A stretch of 64,000 bases of DNA. Origin: Lawsonibacter faecis. Lineage in GTDB: Bacteria > Bacillota > Clostridia > Oscillospirales > Oscillospiraceae. Positions 1-7,639 of this stretch are shown here, piece by piece (the stretch's first letter is position 1; every line of letters starts with the position of its first letter). Position numbers and translations under genes: made by a program. The notes under the pieces were generated by a model. It did not search any database, was not told where the DNA came from, and was given only the letters and a program-made list of their open reading frames with translations. The DNA lies in assembly GCF_014287675.1 (NCBI RefSeq), contig NZ_JACOPQ010000006.1, forward strand, positions 62,001-126,000, written 5' to 3'.

Positions 1-11
1 CCAAGCTGTAA
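1..11 (+). CDS. 3' end of an unknown gene (partial, cut by window edge)
   Basis: Only the last codons are visible: S-K-L followed by TAA at 9-11. The same ending recurs at 204-215 within a longer copy of this gene's tail, which is why I read these bases as the end of a coding sequence on the plus strand. The product cannot be identified. Confidence 0.6.
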
Positions 12-161
12 GCCGGCCTGATACCGGGTGGGGATGACCATACCAAGCGTTTTGGCCCCCCCGCGCGGCCAAAACCTTGATGCCGGGCGGATTCATTCCG
101 CCCAGGCAGATAAAGAAAACCGGGGGTCCCCAAAACAGAGATTTTGGGGCGCATCCCCACC
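12..161 (+). repeat. 3'-end hairpin element, copy E1
   Basis: This non-coding element begins right after the stop codon at 9-11. It holds three hairpins in order: TTTTGGCC/GGCCAAAA (50-74), the family core around GCGGATTCATTCCGC (83-103), and CCCCAAAA/TTTTGGGG (128-149). Between them are CCTTGATGCC, GGCAGATAAAG and GGTCCCC. The same boxes in the same order occur at 2027, 2231, 59532 and 59776, and more loosely at 32515. Its 3' edge touches a second copy of the upstream gene's tail. Confidence 0.8.
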
Positions 162-215
162 GATGAGGAGCTCATGATCGCTTCCGATACCGCCGAGAGC
201 GTCTCCAAGCTGTAA
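162..215 (+). pseudogene. Displaced second copy of the upstream gene's 3' end
   Basis: This reads D-E-E-L-M-I-A-S-D-T-A-E-S-V-S-K-L then TAA. Its last 11 bases repeat bases 1-11 exactly, with a period of 204 bp. The native-looking terminator follows at once, so this copy is probably the ancestral gene end, pushed downstream when element E1 arrived. Only 11 bases of the upstream copy are in the window, so the true duplication length is unknown. Confidence 0.65.
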
Positions 216-228
216 GAGTGTTCGCCTG

Positions 229-268
229 AGCGGACCGGGTGCTTCGGCATCCGGTCCGCTTTATTATT
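229..268 (+). terminator. Rho-independent terminator of the left-edge gene
   Basis: The stem GCGGACCGG/CCGGTCCGC has a TTCG-containing loop and is followed by TTTATTATTT. It lies just after the displaced gene tail, supporting the view that the displaced tail marks the original gene end. Confidence 0.85.
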
Positions 269-395
269 TGGTATCGGGCCGCCGGACCTCTTCCATGCCT
301 GACCATCAGCGTGTCGCCTTCCTGTCATCCCTCCGACGGCGGGCCCTCAGGGCTTTCAGTTCCCGCGAGAGCCGCCCTGTTCCCCACAATTCCCG

Positions 396-424
396 TTGTG
401 CATTCCGCTCAGCCGTGGTACACT
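396..424 (+). promoter_or_regulatory. Sigma-A promoter of the FAD dehydrogenase
   Basis: TTGTGC (396-401), a 17-bp spacer and TACACT (419-424). The expected transcript start near 431 leaves a short leader holding AGGTGATC, which supports the ATG at 443 over upstream in-frame starts. Confidence 0.65.
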
Positions 425-442
425 GTTTCCCAGGTGATCAAA

Positions 443-2026
443 ATGATACGGATTCAGAATATCCCCCTCCCTATCGGCGGCGGGATGGAACAACTGAAAA
501 AACGCGCCGCGCGGGTTCTCGGGGTCTCCCCGGACACCATCCGGAAGCTCTCCCTGGTGCGGCAGTCCATCGACGCGCGGAAGAAGAACGACGTGCACTA
601 TGTCTGCACGGTGAACGTGACTGCGGACGATGAGCCCGCCCTGGTGCGCCGCGCCAAGAGCGGCAGTGTGACCCTGGCTGAGCCCCGGCCCTACGTCTTT
701 CCCCCGGTGCGGCGGGACTCCAGGCTGCCGCCGGTGGTGGTGGGAATGGGCCCGGCGGGGCTCTTCGCCGCTCTCTATCTGGCCAGGAACGGCGTCCCCT
801 CCGTCGTACTGGAGCGGGGCCGGCCTGTGGAGGAGCGGACGGGGGACGTGGAGCACTTCTGGCGCACTGGGGAGATCTGCGCCGCCTCCAACGTCCAGTT
901 CGGCGAGGGAGGCGCGGGCACCTTCTCCGACGGCAAGCTGACCACCGGCATCCATGACCCCCGCATCGCCACGGTGCTGGAGTCCCTGGCCGCCGCGGGC
1001 GCGCCGGAGGACATCCAATACCAGCACAAGCCCCACATCGGCACCGACGTGCTCCGTACGGTGGTAAAACATATCCGGGAGGAGCTTCTCCGCCTGGGGT
1101 GTGACGTACGCTTCGGTCATAAGCTCACCGGGCTGGATGTGCGTGACGGCAACCTCTCCTCCATCCGGGCGGAGGGACCCCAGGGTCCCTATGACCTGCC
1201 CTGCGACGCACTGGTGCTGGCCCCCGGCCATTCGGCCCGGGACACCTTTCAAATGCTGTTTGACGCGGGGGTGCCCATGGCCCCCAAGCCCTTCGCCGTG
1301 GGCGTACGCATTGAGCACAGCCAGTCTGCGGTGTCCCAGGCCCAATTCGGCCCGGCCTGGGAGCGGCTGCCCGCCGCCGACTACAAGCTCTCCTGCCATC
1401 TGCCCGACGGCCGCAGCGCCTTTACCTTCTGCGTCTGCCCCGGGGGTGAGGTGGTGGCCGCCGCCTCTGAGCCGGGGCGGCTGGTAACCAACGGCATGAG
1501 CTGCCGGGCAAGGGACGGGGCCAACATCAACGGCGGCTTCCTGGTGGGGGTCTCCCCCGCCGACTACGCATCGGACCATCCCTTGGCGGGCGCCGCCTTC
1601 CAGTCCCGGTGGGAGGAGGCCGCCTTTGCCCTGGGGGGCGGGGATTTCCGCGCTCCCGCCCAGACGGTGGGGGATTTCCTGGCCGGAACGCCCTCCAGAA
1701 AGCTGGGTGCCGTCCAGCCCACCTACCGGCCCGGCGTGACCCCCGGTGATCTATCCCAATGCCTGCCCGCCTTTGTCACGGACACCCTCCGCGCCGCCCT
1801 GCCGCTCTTCGACCGCAGGCTGCGGGGCTTCGCAAGCCCGGACGCCCTGCTCACCGGCGTGGAGACCCGCTCCTCCTCCCCCGTCCGCGTCCTGCGTGAC
1901 GAGGGCTGCCGCTCGCCCATCCGGGGGCTGTACCCCTGCGGCGAGGGGGCGGGCTATGCAGGAGGTATTATGAGCGCCGCAGTGGACGGCATCCGCGTGG
2001 CCGAGGCGATTGCACAGGCCGAGTAG
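443..2026 (+). CDS. NAD(P)/FAD-dependent dehydrogenase (COG2509-like)
   Basis: A predicted cytoplasmic flavoprotein of 527 residues. An N-terminal region of about 95 residues precedes an FAD-binding Rossmann motif, VVVGMGPAGLFAAL, near residue 97. The family's C-terminal signature, GEGAGYAGGIMSAAVDG, sits about 25 residues from the end. The family is widespread and its physiological substrate is not established. The open frame extends upstream to 239, but the promoter at 396-424 and the RBS-like AGGTGATC place the start at 443. The last 27 codons are copied twice downstream (2150-2230 and 2353-2442), each copy behind a hairpin element; the in-gene copy differs from the others mostly at wobble bases. 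Confidence 0.85.
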   Translation: MIRIQNIPLPIGGGMEQLKKRAARVLGVSPDTIRKLSLVRQSIDARKKNDVHYVCTVNVTADDEPALVRRAKSGSVTLAEPRPYVFPPVRRDSRLPPVVVGMGPAGLFAALYLARNGVPSVVLERGRPVEERTGDVEHFWRTGEICAASNVQFGEGGAGTFSDGKLTTGIHDPRIATVLESLAAAGAPEDIQYQHKPHIGTDVLRTVVKHIREELLRLGCDVRFGHKLTGLDVRDGNLSSIRAEGPQGPYDLPCDALVLAPGHSARDTFQMLFDAGVPMAPKPFAVGVRIEHSQSAVSQAQFGPAWERLPAADYKLSCHLPDGRSAFTFCVCPGGEVVAAASEPGRLVTNGMSCRARDGANINGGFLVGVSPADYASDHPLAGAAFQSRWEEAAFALGGGDFRAPAQTVGDFLAGTPSRKLGAVQPTYRPGVTPGDLSQCLPAFVTDTLRAALPLFDRRLRGFASPDALLTGVETRSSSPVRVLRDEGCRSPIRGLYPCGEGAGYAGGIMSAAVDGIRVAEAIAQAE

Positions 2027-2149
2027 CCCGCGCCCGCGCCTCCAAGCATTTTGACCCCCCGCGTGGTCAAAACCTTGATGCCGGGCGGATTCACTCCGCC
2101 CTGGCAGATTAAAGAACCAGGGTTCCCATGGAGCGCGCTCCATGGGAGT
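2027..2149 (+). repeat. 3'-end hairpin element, copy E2
   Basis: It starts at the base after the FAD dehydrogenase stop. Hairpin one is TTTTGACC/GGTCAAAA, the core is GGGCGGATTCACTCCGCCC, and the terminal hairpin is CCCATGGAGC/GCTCCATGGG. The linkers CCTTGATGCC and GGCAGATTAAAG match the family. E2 and E3 are nearly identical, and the unit (element plus gene tail) repeats at 203-204 bp. Confidence 0.85.
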
Positions 2150-2230
2150 GGGGCAGGCTGTGCGGGTGGAATTATGAGCGCCGCTGTCGACGGCATCCGC
2201 GTGGCCGAGGCGATTGCACAGGCCGAGTAG
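2150..2230 (+). pseudogene. Second copy of the FAD dehydrogenase 3' end
   Basis: This encodes G-A-G-C-A-G-G-I-M-S-A-A-V-D-G-I-R-V-A-E-A-I-A-Q-A-E and stop, homologous to the intact gene from 1946. It has no start codon or RBS of its own. Compared with the in-gene copy there are about nine changes; nearly all are synonymous and one is Tyr to Cys. Confidence 0.8.
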
Positions 2231-2352
2231 CCCGCGCCCGCGCCTCCAAGCGTTTTGACCCCCCGCGTGGTCAAAACCTTGATGCCGGGCGGATTCACTC
2301 CGCCCAGGCAGATAAAAGAACCAGGGCTCCCATGGAGCGCGCTCCATGGGAT
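2231..2352 (+). repeat. 3'-end hairpin element, copy E3
   Basis: Tandem sister of E2, with the same three hairpins and linkers. Small differences include GGCAGATAAAAG here against GGCAGATTAAAG in E2, and one missing base before the gene tail. Confidence 0.85.
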
Positions 2353-2442
2353 GGGGCAGGCTGTGCGGGTGGAATTATGAGTGCCGCAGTGGACGGCATC
2401 CGCGTGGCCGAGGCAATTGCACAGACTCAATCGCCTGATTGA
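2353..2442 (+). pseudogene. Third copy of the FAD dehydrogenase 3' end, with a different terminus
   Basis: Homologous to the tail at 1946-2026, but it ends A-Q-T-Q-S-P-D then TGA instead of A-Q-A-E then TAG. Because it joins unique downstream sequence, I infer that this is the original end of the gene and that the E2/E3 units displaced it. An open frame can be drawn from 2128 through this copy but has no support as a gene. Confidence 0.75.
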
Positions 2443-3047
2443 CAAAAGCCCGGGCCCGCATTAGGGGGGGCTGATAAAGATGCGAAAAATCAAAATTGTC
2501 CCGGCAGTCCCACAGGGTAAGTTTGTCAGCAAAATGTCACTGATTCGCGGCTGCGCCCCCAAAGCCCTGAAGCGTATGAACCGAAAGCTGTCATCAAGGT
2601 CTGTGAGCCGCTATGCTGCACACACGCCCGTTTCAAATTATCAGGAGGTTGCCCCGCACAAACTGTGCGGGGCAACCTCCTGAATATATCTTGAACTGAG
2701 CAAAGGCATTCAGTAAAGGTATTCAGCGTGCCTTTTACCCGAAAGCTGTCATCCAGAGCCGGTGCGCACAGCGCAGCCGTCGGCGGCTTTGCCGCCTTAG
2801 TGATGCCGCGTACCCCTGTACACCGGGCAAAGAATCCCGCATTCGGGGGGGGCTGATACTCCCATAGAACGGAATTCCTGGAGGTGAATTGTCCCGCAGG
2901 GGCAAAAGACCACTCTGATGGCACCAGTCTGTGGGACCGCACCCCTGAACGGCGGAATTTCGACCGCCAGATGCCATGCCGGCGGCGACACTGACAGATA
3001 AACGGGATTTTTGAAGTCTGAACCACACCTAAAAAGGCAGGGCGGTA
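2443..3047. other. 605-base gap without a convincing gene
   Basis: A reading frame at 2480-2683 and several minus-strand frames exist, but none has an RBS and a recognisable product. Internal similarity is visible: GGGGGGCTGATA follows CGCATT at both 2458 and 2838, and CCGAAAGCTGTCATC occurs at 2581 and 2740. A perfect 20-bp-arm hairpin lies at 2641-2683. It looks like degraded, repeat-derived DNA next to the AT-richer XRE gene. Confidence 0.5.
2641..2683. repeat. Perfect inverted repeat, 20-bp arms
   Basis: TCAGGAGGTTGCCCCGCACA pairs perfectly with its complement across a 3-base AAC loop. No T-run follows on either strand, so it is not a typical terminator. Its role is unknown. Confidence 0.85.
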
Positions 3048-3557
3048 TCATACCTTCTTCCGTGTCAAGATAACTCCAACGATTGCCCCTATAAGGATTA
3101 TCGGCGTTAACCTGATAAACAGCCACTCAAATGCGTGAAAAACGACTCCGGCAATGGCGGTTTCTGGGTCACTGTAATTCCAGCCTAAGTAAGGGCTGTT
3201 TAATGCTATTAAGACCGCAGAAATGATTACTATGACCGCACACAATGAGAGCAGCAGCCAATGGAACGTTTTTCGTCTCGTAGTCTTCCTCTGTGCGAGC
3301 TGCAAGTTTATAATCTCCAGCTTTTCGGAAATGACTTTTAAGTCATCAACCCTCGACTCAATAACAGTTTCACCAAGCAGGGTGCTTACGGATGTCTCAA
3401 GCACCTCTGATATGGAAATCAACATGTCGGAATCAGGAACCGACAATCCCTGCTCCCATTTGGAGATTGTCTGTCGTACCACATTCAGCTTGACGGCAAG
3501 CTCTTCTTGCGAAAGTCCTCTTGATTTTCTGATTGCTTTCATGTTTTCGCTTAACAC
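3048..3557 (-). CDS. XRE-family transcriptional regulator with two membrane helices
   Basis: The protein has 169 residues. An XRE/Cro helix-turn-helix covers about residues 5-60 (S-Q-E-E-L-A-V-K-L and V-R-Q-T-I-S-K-W-E are the typical helices). A short charged linker follows, then hydrophobic segments near residues 100-120 and 148-165. The regulator is therefore probably membrane-anchored and may sense an envelope signal. The start is GTG at 3557, preceded by GGAGG. Base composition is clearly lower in GC than the neighbouring genes, which suggests acquisition by transfer. A promoter with an inverted repeat over the -35 box lies upstream, so autoregulation is plausible. Its targets are unknown and there is no operon partner. 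Confidence 0.8.
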   Translation of the reverse strand: MLSENMKAIRKSRGLSQEELAVKLNVVRQTISKWEQGLSVPDSDMLISISEVLETSVSTLLGETVIESRVDDLKVISEKLEIINLQLAQRKTTRRKTFHWLLLSLCAVIVIISAVLIALNSPYLGWNYSDPETAIAGVVFHAFEWLFIRLTPIILIGAIVGVILTRKKV

Positions 3558-3592
3558 TCGGGATACCCTCCTTTCTTTCAGTCGTTGACGCC

Positions 3593-3627
3593 ATTGTATG
3601 AGAAATTACCCGTTGCTGCAAGCAACG
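3593..3627 (-). promoter_or_regulatory. Promoter and putative operator of the XRE gene
   Basis: On the minus strand TTGCAG (3621-3616), a 17-bp spacer and TACAAT (3598-3593). The -35 box sits inside the inverted repeat CGTTGC-TTGCA-GCAACG (3611-3627), a natural place for the regulator to bind its own promoter. Confidence 0.6.
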
Positions 3628-3834
3628 CATATTAACATTTGAGTTTTCTAGTCGTGGTATGCGGTTATGCTGGCCGGGGAAGAAGAACTTAAAGACTCCA
3701 AATTATTCTCGGCGTCATCCATTTATCCGGCAAAAAATCTAGTCCCGGTTTATCAAGTACTATATTTTATGGAAATAAAAGAAAAGTTTGCATTGTATCA
3801 TAACGCTCTCCTGACCGGGCGGCAACAGCAGAAA
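3628..3834. other. AT-rich spacer, no gene seen
   Basis: This spacer lies between the XRE promoter and the citrate synthase terminator. No reading frame here has an RBS and family resemblance. Composition is as AT-rich as the XRE gene, so it probably belongs to the same acquired patch. Confidence 0.4.
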
Positions 3835-3867
3835 GGAGCGCCGCAGAGTTTCATTCTGCGGCGCTCC
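3835..3867 (-). terminator. Terminator of citrate synthase
   Basis: GGAGCGCCGCAGA pairs with TCTGCGGCGCTCC across a 7-base loop, followed on the minus strand by TTTCTGC. It lies about 70 bases after the stop codon. Confidence 0.75.
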
Positions 3868-3934
3868 CTTGATTGGAAAACGTCTTTATGCACAGTCTCC
3901 CGTGCCGGACTTTGTCATAATTCTATGCCTCAGA

Positions 3935-5299
3935 CTACCGCTCCGCCAGAGGCCTGTACTCGCCACGGTGGCCCACGTACTGATAGGCCGGGCGGATAAT
4001 CTTGCCCATGTTGATAAGCTCCTCAATGCGGTGGGCGCTCCAGCCGGCCACACGGGCCACGGCAAAGATGGGGGTATAGAGCTCCAGCGGCAGGTCCAGC
4101 ATATGGTAGACGAAGCCGGAGTAGAAGTCCACGTTGGCGCTGACGCCCTTGTACATCCTCCGCTCGCCGGAGATGACCTCCGGCCCCAGCCGCTCCACCA
4201 TGGAGTAGAGATCGTACTCCTCTGTGCGGCCCTTCTCCTTGGAGAGCTTCTCCACGAAGGAGCGCAGGATGTTGGCACGGGGGTCGGACAGGGAGTAGAC
4301 CGCATGGCCCATACCGTAGATAAGACCGGCCTTGTCGAAGGCCTTCTTATCCAGCAGGGCCTGGAGGTAGGCCTTGACCTCGTCCTCGTCCTTCCAGTCC
4401 TTCACCTTCTCCTTCATGTCCTCAAACATGCGGATGACCTTGATGTTCGCGCCGCCGTGCTTGGGACCCTTGAGGGAGGCCAGGGCGGCCGCCATACAGG
4501 AGTATGTATCGGTGCCGGAGGAGGTGACCACGTGGGTGGTAAAGGTGGAGTTGTTGCCGCCGCCGTGCTCGGCGTGAAGCATCAGGCACACGTCCAGCAC
4601 GTGGGCCTCCCAAAAAGAGTAGGAGGAGTCGGGCCGCAGGAGGGCCAGCAGATTCTCCGCCGTGGAGAGCTCAGGCTTGGGGGCATGGATGTAGAGGCTG
4701 TTCCCCTCCCGGTAATTGTGGGCCTGGTAGCCGTAGACCGACAGCAGGGGGAAGACGGCAATCATCTGCAGACACTGGCGCATGACGTTGGGCAGGCTGG
4801 TGTCGTCGGCCTTGTCGTCGTAGGAGGCCAGGTTCAGCACGCTCCGGGCCAGGGAGTTCATAATGTCCTGGCTGGGCGCCTTGAGGACCACGTCCCGGAC
4901 GAAATTGGTGGGCAGGGAGCGGTAATTGGCGAGCTGACTACGGAAGTCCTGGAGCTCGGCGGCGGTGGGCAGACGGCCCACCAGCAGCAGATAGGCCACC
5001 TCCTCGAAGCCGAAGCGCTTCTCGTGCAGGGTGCCGCCCACAAGCTGCTCCACATCATAGCCGCGGTAGTAGAGCTTGCCGTCGCAGGGGAGCTCCTTGC
5101 CGTCCACCACCTTTTTGGCCACGATTTCGGAGATCTCGGTAAGCCCGGCTACCACGCCTTTGCCGTTCAAGTCGCGCAGGCCGCGCTTCACGTCGTATTT
5201 CACATAGTCGGCGGGGTCGATGCAGCTGTTGGAAAGGGCCAGCCGGGCCAGCGCCTCCACCTCGGCCGTGATCTCGTTATAGTTCGGATTGCTCGCCAT
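3935..5299 (-). CDS. gltA: Citrate synthase
   Basis: Condenses acetyl-CoA and oxaloacetate to citrate, here probably feeding glutamate synthesis in an anaerobe. The protein has 454 residues. The three catalytic residues of the Si-type enzyme can be placed: His245 in AEHGGGNNST, His332 in GMGHAVYS and Asp391 in NVDFYSGF. The N-terminal extension of about 45 residues is typical of the longer clostridial form. It is not the unrelated Re-type enzyme. ATG at 5299 follows AAGGAGG at good spacing. The gene stands alone with its own terminator. A TATAAT box on the minus strand at 5381-5376 may be the -10 element, but I see no good -35. Confidence 0.93.
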   Translation of the reverse strand: MASNPNYNEITAEVEALARLALSNSCIDPADYVKYDVKRGLRDLNGKGVVAGLTEISEIVAKKVVDGKELPCDGKLYYRGYDVEQLVGGTLHEKRFGFEEVAYLLLVGRLPTAAELQDFRSQLANYRSLPTNFVRDVVLKAPSQDIMNSLARSVLNLASYDDKADDTSLPNVMRQCLQMIAVFPLLSVYGYQAHNYREGNSLYIHAPKPELSTAENLLALLRPDSSYSFWEAHVLDVCLMLHAEHGGGNNSTFTTHVVTSSGTDTYSCMAAALASLKGPKHGGANIKVIRMFEDMKEKVKDWKDEDEVKAYLQALLDKKAFDKAGLIYGMGHAVYSLSDPRANILRSFVEKLSKEKGRTEEYDLYSMVERLGPEVISGERRMYKGVSANVDFYSGFVYHMLDLPLELYTPIFAVARVAGWSAHRIEELINMGKIIRPAYQYVGHRGEYRPLAER

Positions 5300-5527
5300 T
5301 GTTAGGGCCTCCTTTTCTCAGACAGGGCGGGCGGCGCCCGCCGGTACACGGATACTTATAAGTTGATTGCTAATTATTATAGCACGAAAATGTTTCTAAT
5401 TTATGAATGCCAATTACTATTTTCAAAAAAATAGTAATTTCGCAGGTTGAAATACATGCGGCCTCCCTCCTGATTTACCGGCGGCGGCATGTGACGGGCC
5501 GGGAATTCTTACCCATACCCGATGCGA

Positions 5528-5562
5528 AAGCCGGGCCCCTTTTTAGGGGCCCGGCTTCTTTG
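5528..5562 (-). terminator. Strong hairpin, probable terminator of the flavin reductase gene
   Basis: AAGCCGGGCCCCT and AGGGGCCCGGCTT pair across a TTTT loop. It lies about 105 bases after the stop of the minus-strand flavoprotein. The T-run is weak on both strands, so direction is uncertain. The rest of 5300-5667 shows no gene. Confidence 0.55.
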
Positions 5563-5667
5563 ACAGAATGCTGCATGACGGATACTCATTTGATTCCGTC
5601 GTCTGCGGACGGCGGAGCTCTGCAAGGCTCTCTCTGCGGAGGGAGTGAAAGCCTGAAGTTGCTCAGC

Positions 5668-7398
5668 TTACAGGATGTCCTCAGCCACGCACTGGCCGGC
5701 GATGCGGCCGAAGGTGACAGCGGCGCTGTAGGCGCCGCTGACCCAGGTGACCTCGCCCGCGGCGTACAGGCCGGGCACCACGGTGCCGTCCTCAAAGAGG
5801 ACCTGGGTGCGCTCGTTGGCGGTGACGCCGCCCTTGGTCATGTGGTTGGCAGTCTGTACCTTGGAGCCGTAGTAGGGGCCCTCGGCGTCGAAGGGACGGG
5901 CGCCCTCGGGCAGGTTGGCGTTGTAATCCTCGACGGCGGCCTTGAGCCCCGCGGCGTCGATGCCCAGCTTCTCAGCCAGCTCCTCCAGGGTCTCGCCCTG
6001 CTGATAGTAGCCGGCGGTCACGTGCTTGCGGGTACGGAAGTTGTCCTCGTACAGAGTGCGGTCGGCCAGGTAGAAGGCCGCGCCGTCGGGCTGCTCCAGA
6101 ATGGCGGTGCCCAGCTTCAGGCCGGAGGTGGTCTTCTCGTCGAGGAAGCGCTCGCCGTTCTTGTTCACCAGCAGGAAGCCGGAGCCGCCGCCGGTCAGGT
6201 CCCGGCGGGGGTTCAGGATGTAGGAGAAGACGGACATCTTGCCCATGTTCTCCAGGCCCATGCCGTTCTTCTCGAACACAGGGACGAAGTCGCCGGTGGT
6301 GCCCATGGAGTTGGAGGTCTCCAGGACCTCGTTGCCGTCGGTGTATTTGGCGAGCAGCTCCTTGTTGTTGCAGAAGCCGCCGGTGGCGACGACCACGGCG
6401 TCGGCAGTGATGTTGTAGGTGCCGCCCTTGGTCTCCACGACCACGCCGGTGCAGACGCCGTCGGTCATGATAAGGTCTGTGCCCTTGTTCTCCAGGCGGA
6501 TGTCCACGCCCAGCTCGTAGGCCCTCTTCTCCAGACCGGTCTGGATGTGGTCGCCGGCGTACACGTCGCTCTCAGCCATGTGGTTGGTGCCGCCGTTAGA
6601 CTGGTTGAGCAGGATGTCCATATCCCGCAGCCAGGCGTCCAGGGTCCACTCGCCCTCGGCCCAGGCGCGCAGACGCTCGGGGGTGTCGCCGTTGTCCTTC
6701 TTGTCCTCAATGAAGTCCTCCACGGTATACTCGATACCGGCCTTGTTCATGGCCTTGGAGTTGATGAGGTCGAAGAAGTTCATGTCGAATTTGCCGTTGC
6801 CGGACAGAATGCCCAGCTTCTCGATGAGAATGACATCCTCCACGCCGCTCTGCTTGGCAGCGATGGCGGCGGCGAGGCCGGCGGGGCCGCCGCCCACGAC
6901 CACCAGCTGAGTGGCGGCGTCCTCGGGCGCGGCGGGGGCCTCGGCGCTCACGGTGGCCATGGTAATCTTGCCGAAGTCCTGACCGAACTGGCTGGCGGCA
7001 TCAGCCACGGCGGTCTTCACGGCATAGGATGTGAAGGTGGCGCTGGACACACTGTCCACCACGGGGGTCTGGGCCTCCAGAATGCGGTCCTTCAGGATGG
7101 GGAACGCGCGCTTGGAGACGGGCTCGGACTCATGATTGTCCAGCAGGCGCAGATCGGTCATCTTGCCGTCCTCAACGGTTACCAGGACGGAGAGCTCGCC
7201 GCCGTAGCCGCTGCCCTTGCCCTCGAACACGCCGTTGGCGGCGGCGGTGACAGGAGCCGTCACCTGGGGCTGACTCTCGGAGGGCTGGACGGATGCGGAG
7301 GGCGTGGGACTTTCCGCCGCGGGGGTGTTGGAACAGGCGGCCGTCAGAATCAGGGCGCCCGCTGCCAGCAGAGACAGTACGCGTTTGTTGTTTTTCAT
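5668..7398 (-). CDS. Flavinylated FAD-dependent reductase lipoprotein (fumarate reductase-like)
   Basis: The protein has 576 residues. A signal peptide ends in a lipobox (L-T-A-A-C near residue 22), so the mature protein should be tethered outside the membrane. Next comes an FMN-binding domain whose D-S-V-S-S-A-T-F-T fits the ApbE motif for covalent FMN on threonine. A flavoprotein reductase domain follows, beginning VVVGGGPAGLAAAI and ending GEVTWVSGAYSAAVTFG. Such proteins receive electrons through surface flavins and reduce fumarate, urocanate or related acceptors; the substrate here cannot be read. The start is ATG 7398 after GAGAGGAAG; upstream in-frame codons to 7464 lie before the signal peptide and are unlikely. 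It is a single gene with a strong promoter. Confidence 0.88.
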   Translation of the reverse strand: MKNNKRVLSLLAAGALILTAACSNTPAAESPTPSASVQPSESQPQVTAPVTAAANGVFEGKGSGYGGELSVLVTVEDGKMTDLRLLDNHESEPVSKRAFPILKDRILEAQTPVVDSVSSATFTSYAVKTAVADAASQFGQDFGKITMATVSAEAPAAPEDAATQLVVVGGGPAGLAAAIAAKQSGVEDVILIEKLGILSGNGKFDMNFFDLINSKAMNKAGIEYTVEDFIEDKKDNGDTPERLRAWAEGEWTLDAWLRDMDILLNQSNGGTNHMAESDVYAGDHIQTGLEKRAYELGVDIRLENKGTDLIMTDGVCTGVVVETKGGTYNITADAVVVATGGFCNNKELLAKYTDGNEVLETSNSMGTTGDFVPVFEKNGMGLENMGKMSVFSYILNPRRDLTGGGSGFLLVNKNGERFLDEKTTSGLKLGTAILEQPDGAAFYLADRTLYEDNFRTRKHVTAGYYQQGETLEELAEKLGIDAAGLKAAVEDYNANLPEGARPFDAEGPYYGSKVQTANHMTKGGVTANERTQVLFEDGTVVPGLYAAGEVTWVSGAYSAAVTFGRIAGQCVAEDIL

Positions 7399-7517
7399 CT
7401 CGTTTCTTCCTCTCATTTCCTTATTTTCCGCCGCACGCCCTGCTTCGTCATACGCGCATCCCATTCGCGCCGGAGTCTGTTCCGGACGGGCCGGGACGGT
7501 CGGCAGTATCCTTGTTA

Positions 7518-7545
7518 ATTATATGTCAATACGGTGATTTGTCAA
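7518..7545 (-). promoter_or_regulatory. Strong sigma-A promoter of the flavin reductase
   Basis: On the minus strand TTGACA (7545-7540), a 16-bp spacer and TATAAT (7523-7518). This is close to consensus and leaves a leader of about 110 bases. Confidence 0.75.
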
Positions 7546-7593
7546 TAGTTAAACTACATTTTTATTCATTTTGTATTCTTATTGCGGACAGAA

Positions 7594-7623
7594 GAACGCC
7601 CATCCCGGACGGGATGGGCGTTC
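7594..7623 (-). terminator. Terminator of corA
   Basis: GAACGCCCATCCCG pairs with CGGGATGGGCGTTC across two bases, 16 bases beyond the corA stop, followed on the minus strand by TTCTG. Confidence 0.7.
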
Positions 7624-7639
7624 GACAGAAACCGATATT

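Noticed and set aside
2128..2442. 104-residue frame across element E3 and a dehydrogenase tail
   Set aside because: It is a composite of non-coding hairpin element and displaced gene end, with no RBS.
2480..2683. 67-residue frame in the gap after the FAD dehydrogenase
   Set aside because: No RBS, no family resemblance, and its end is made by the perfect hairpin at 2641-2683.
5407..7518. 703-residue plus-strand frame opposite the flavin reductase
   Set aside because: It is an antisense shadow of a high-GC gene: Gly/Val/His-rich translation, no RBS and no family, while the minus strand has clear domains.
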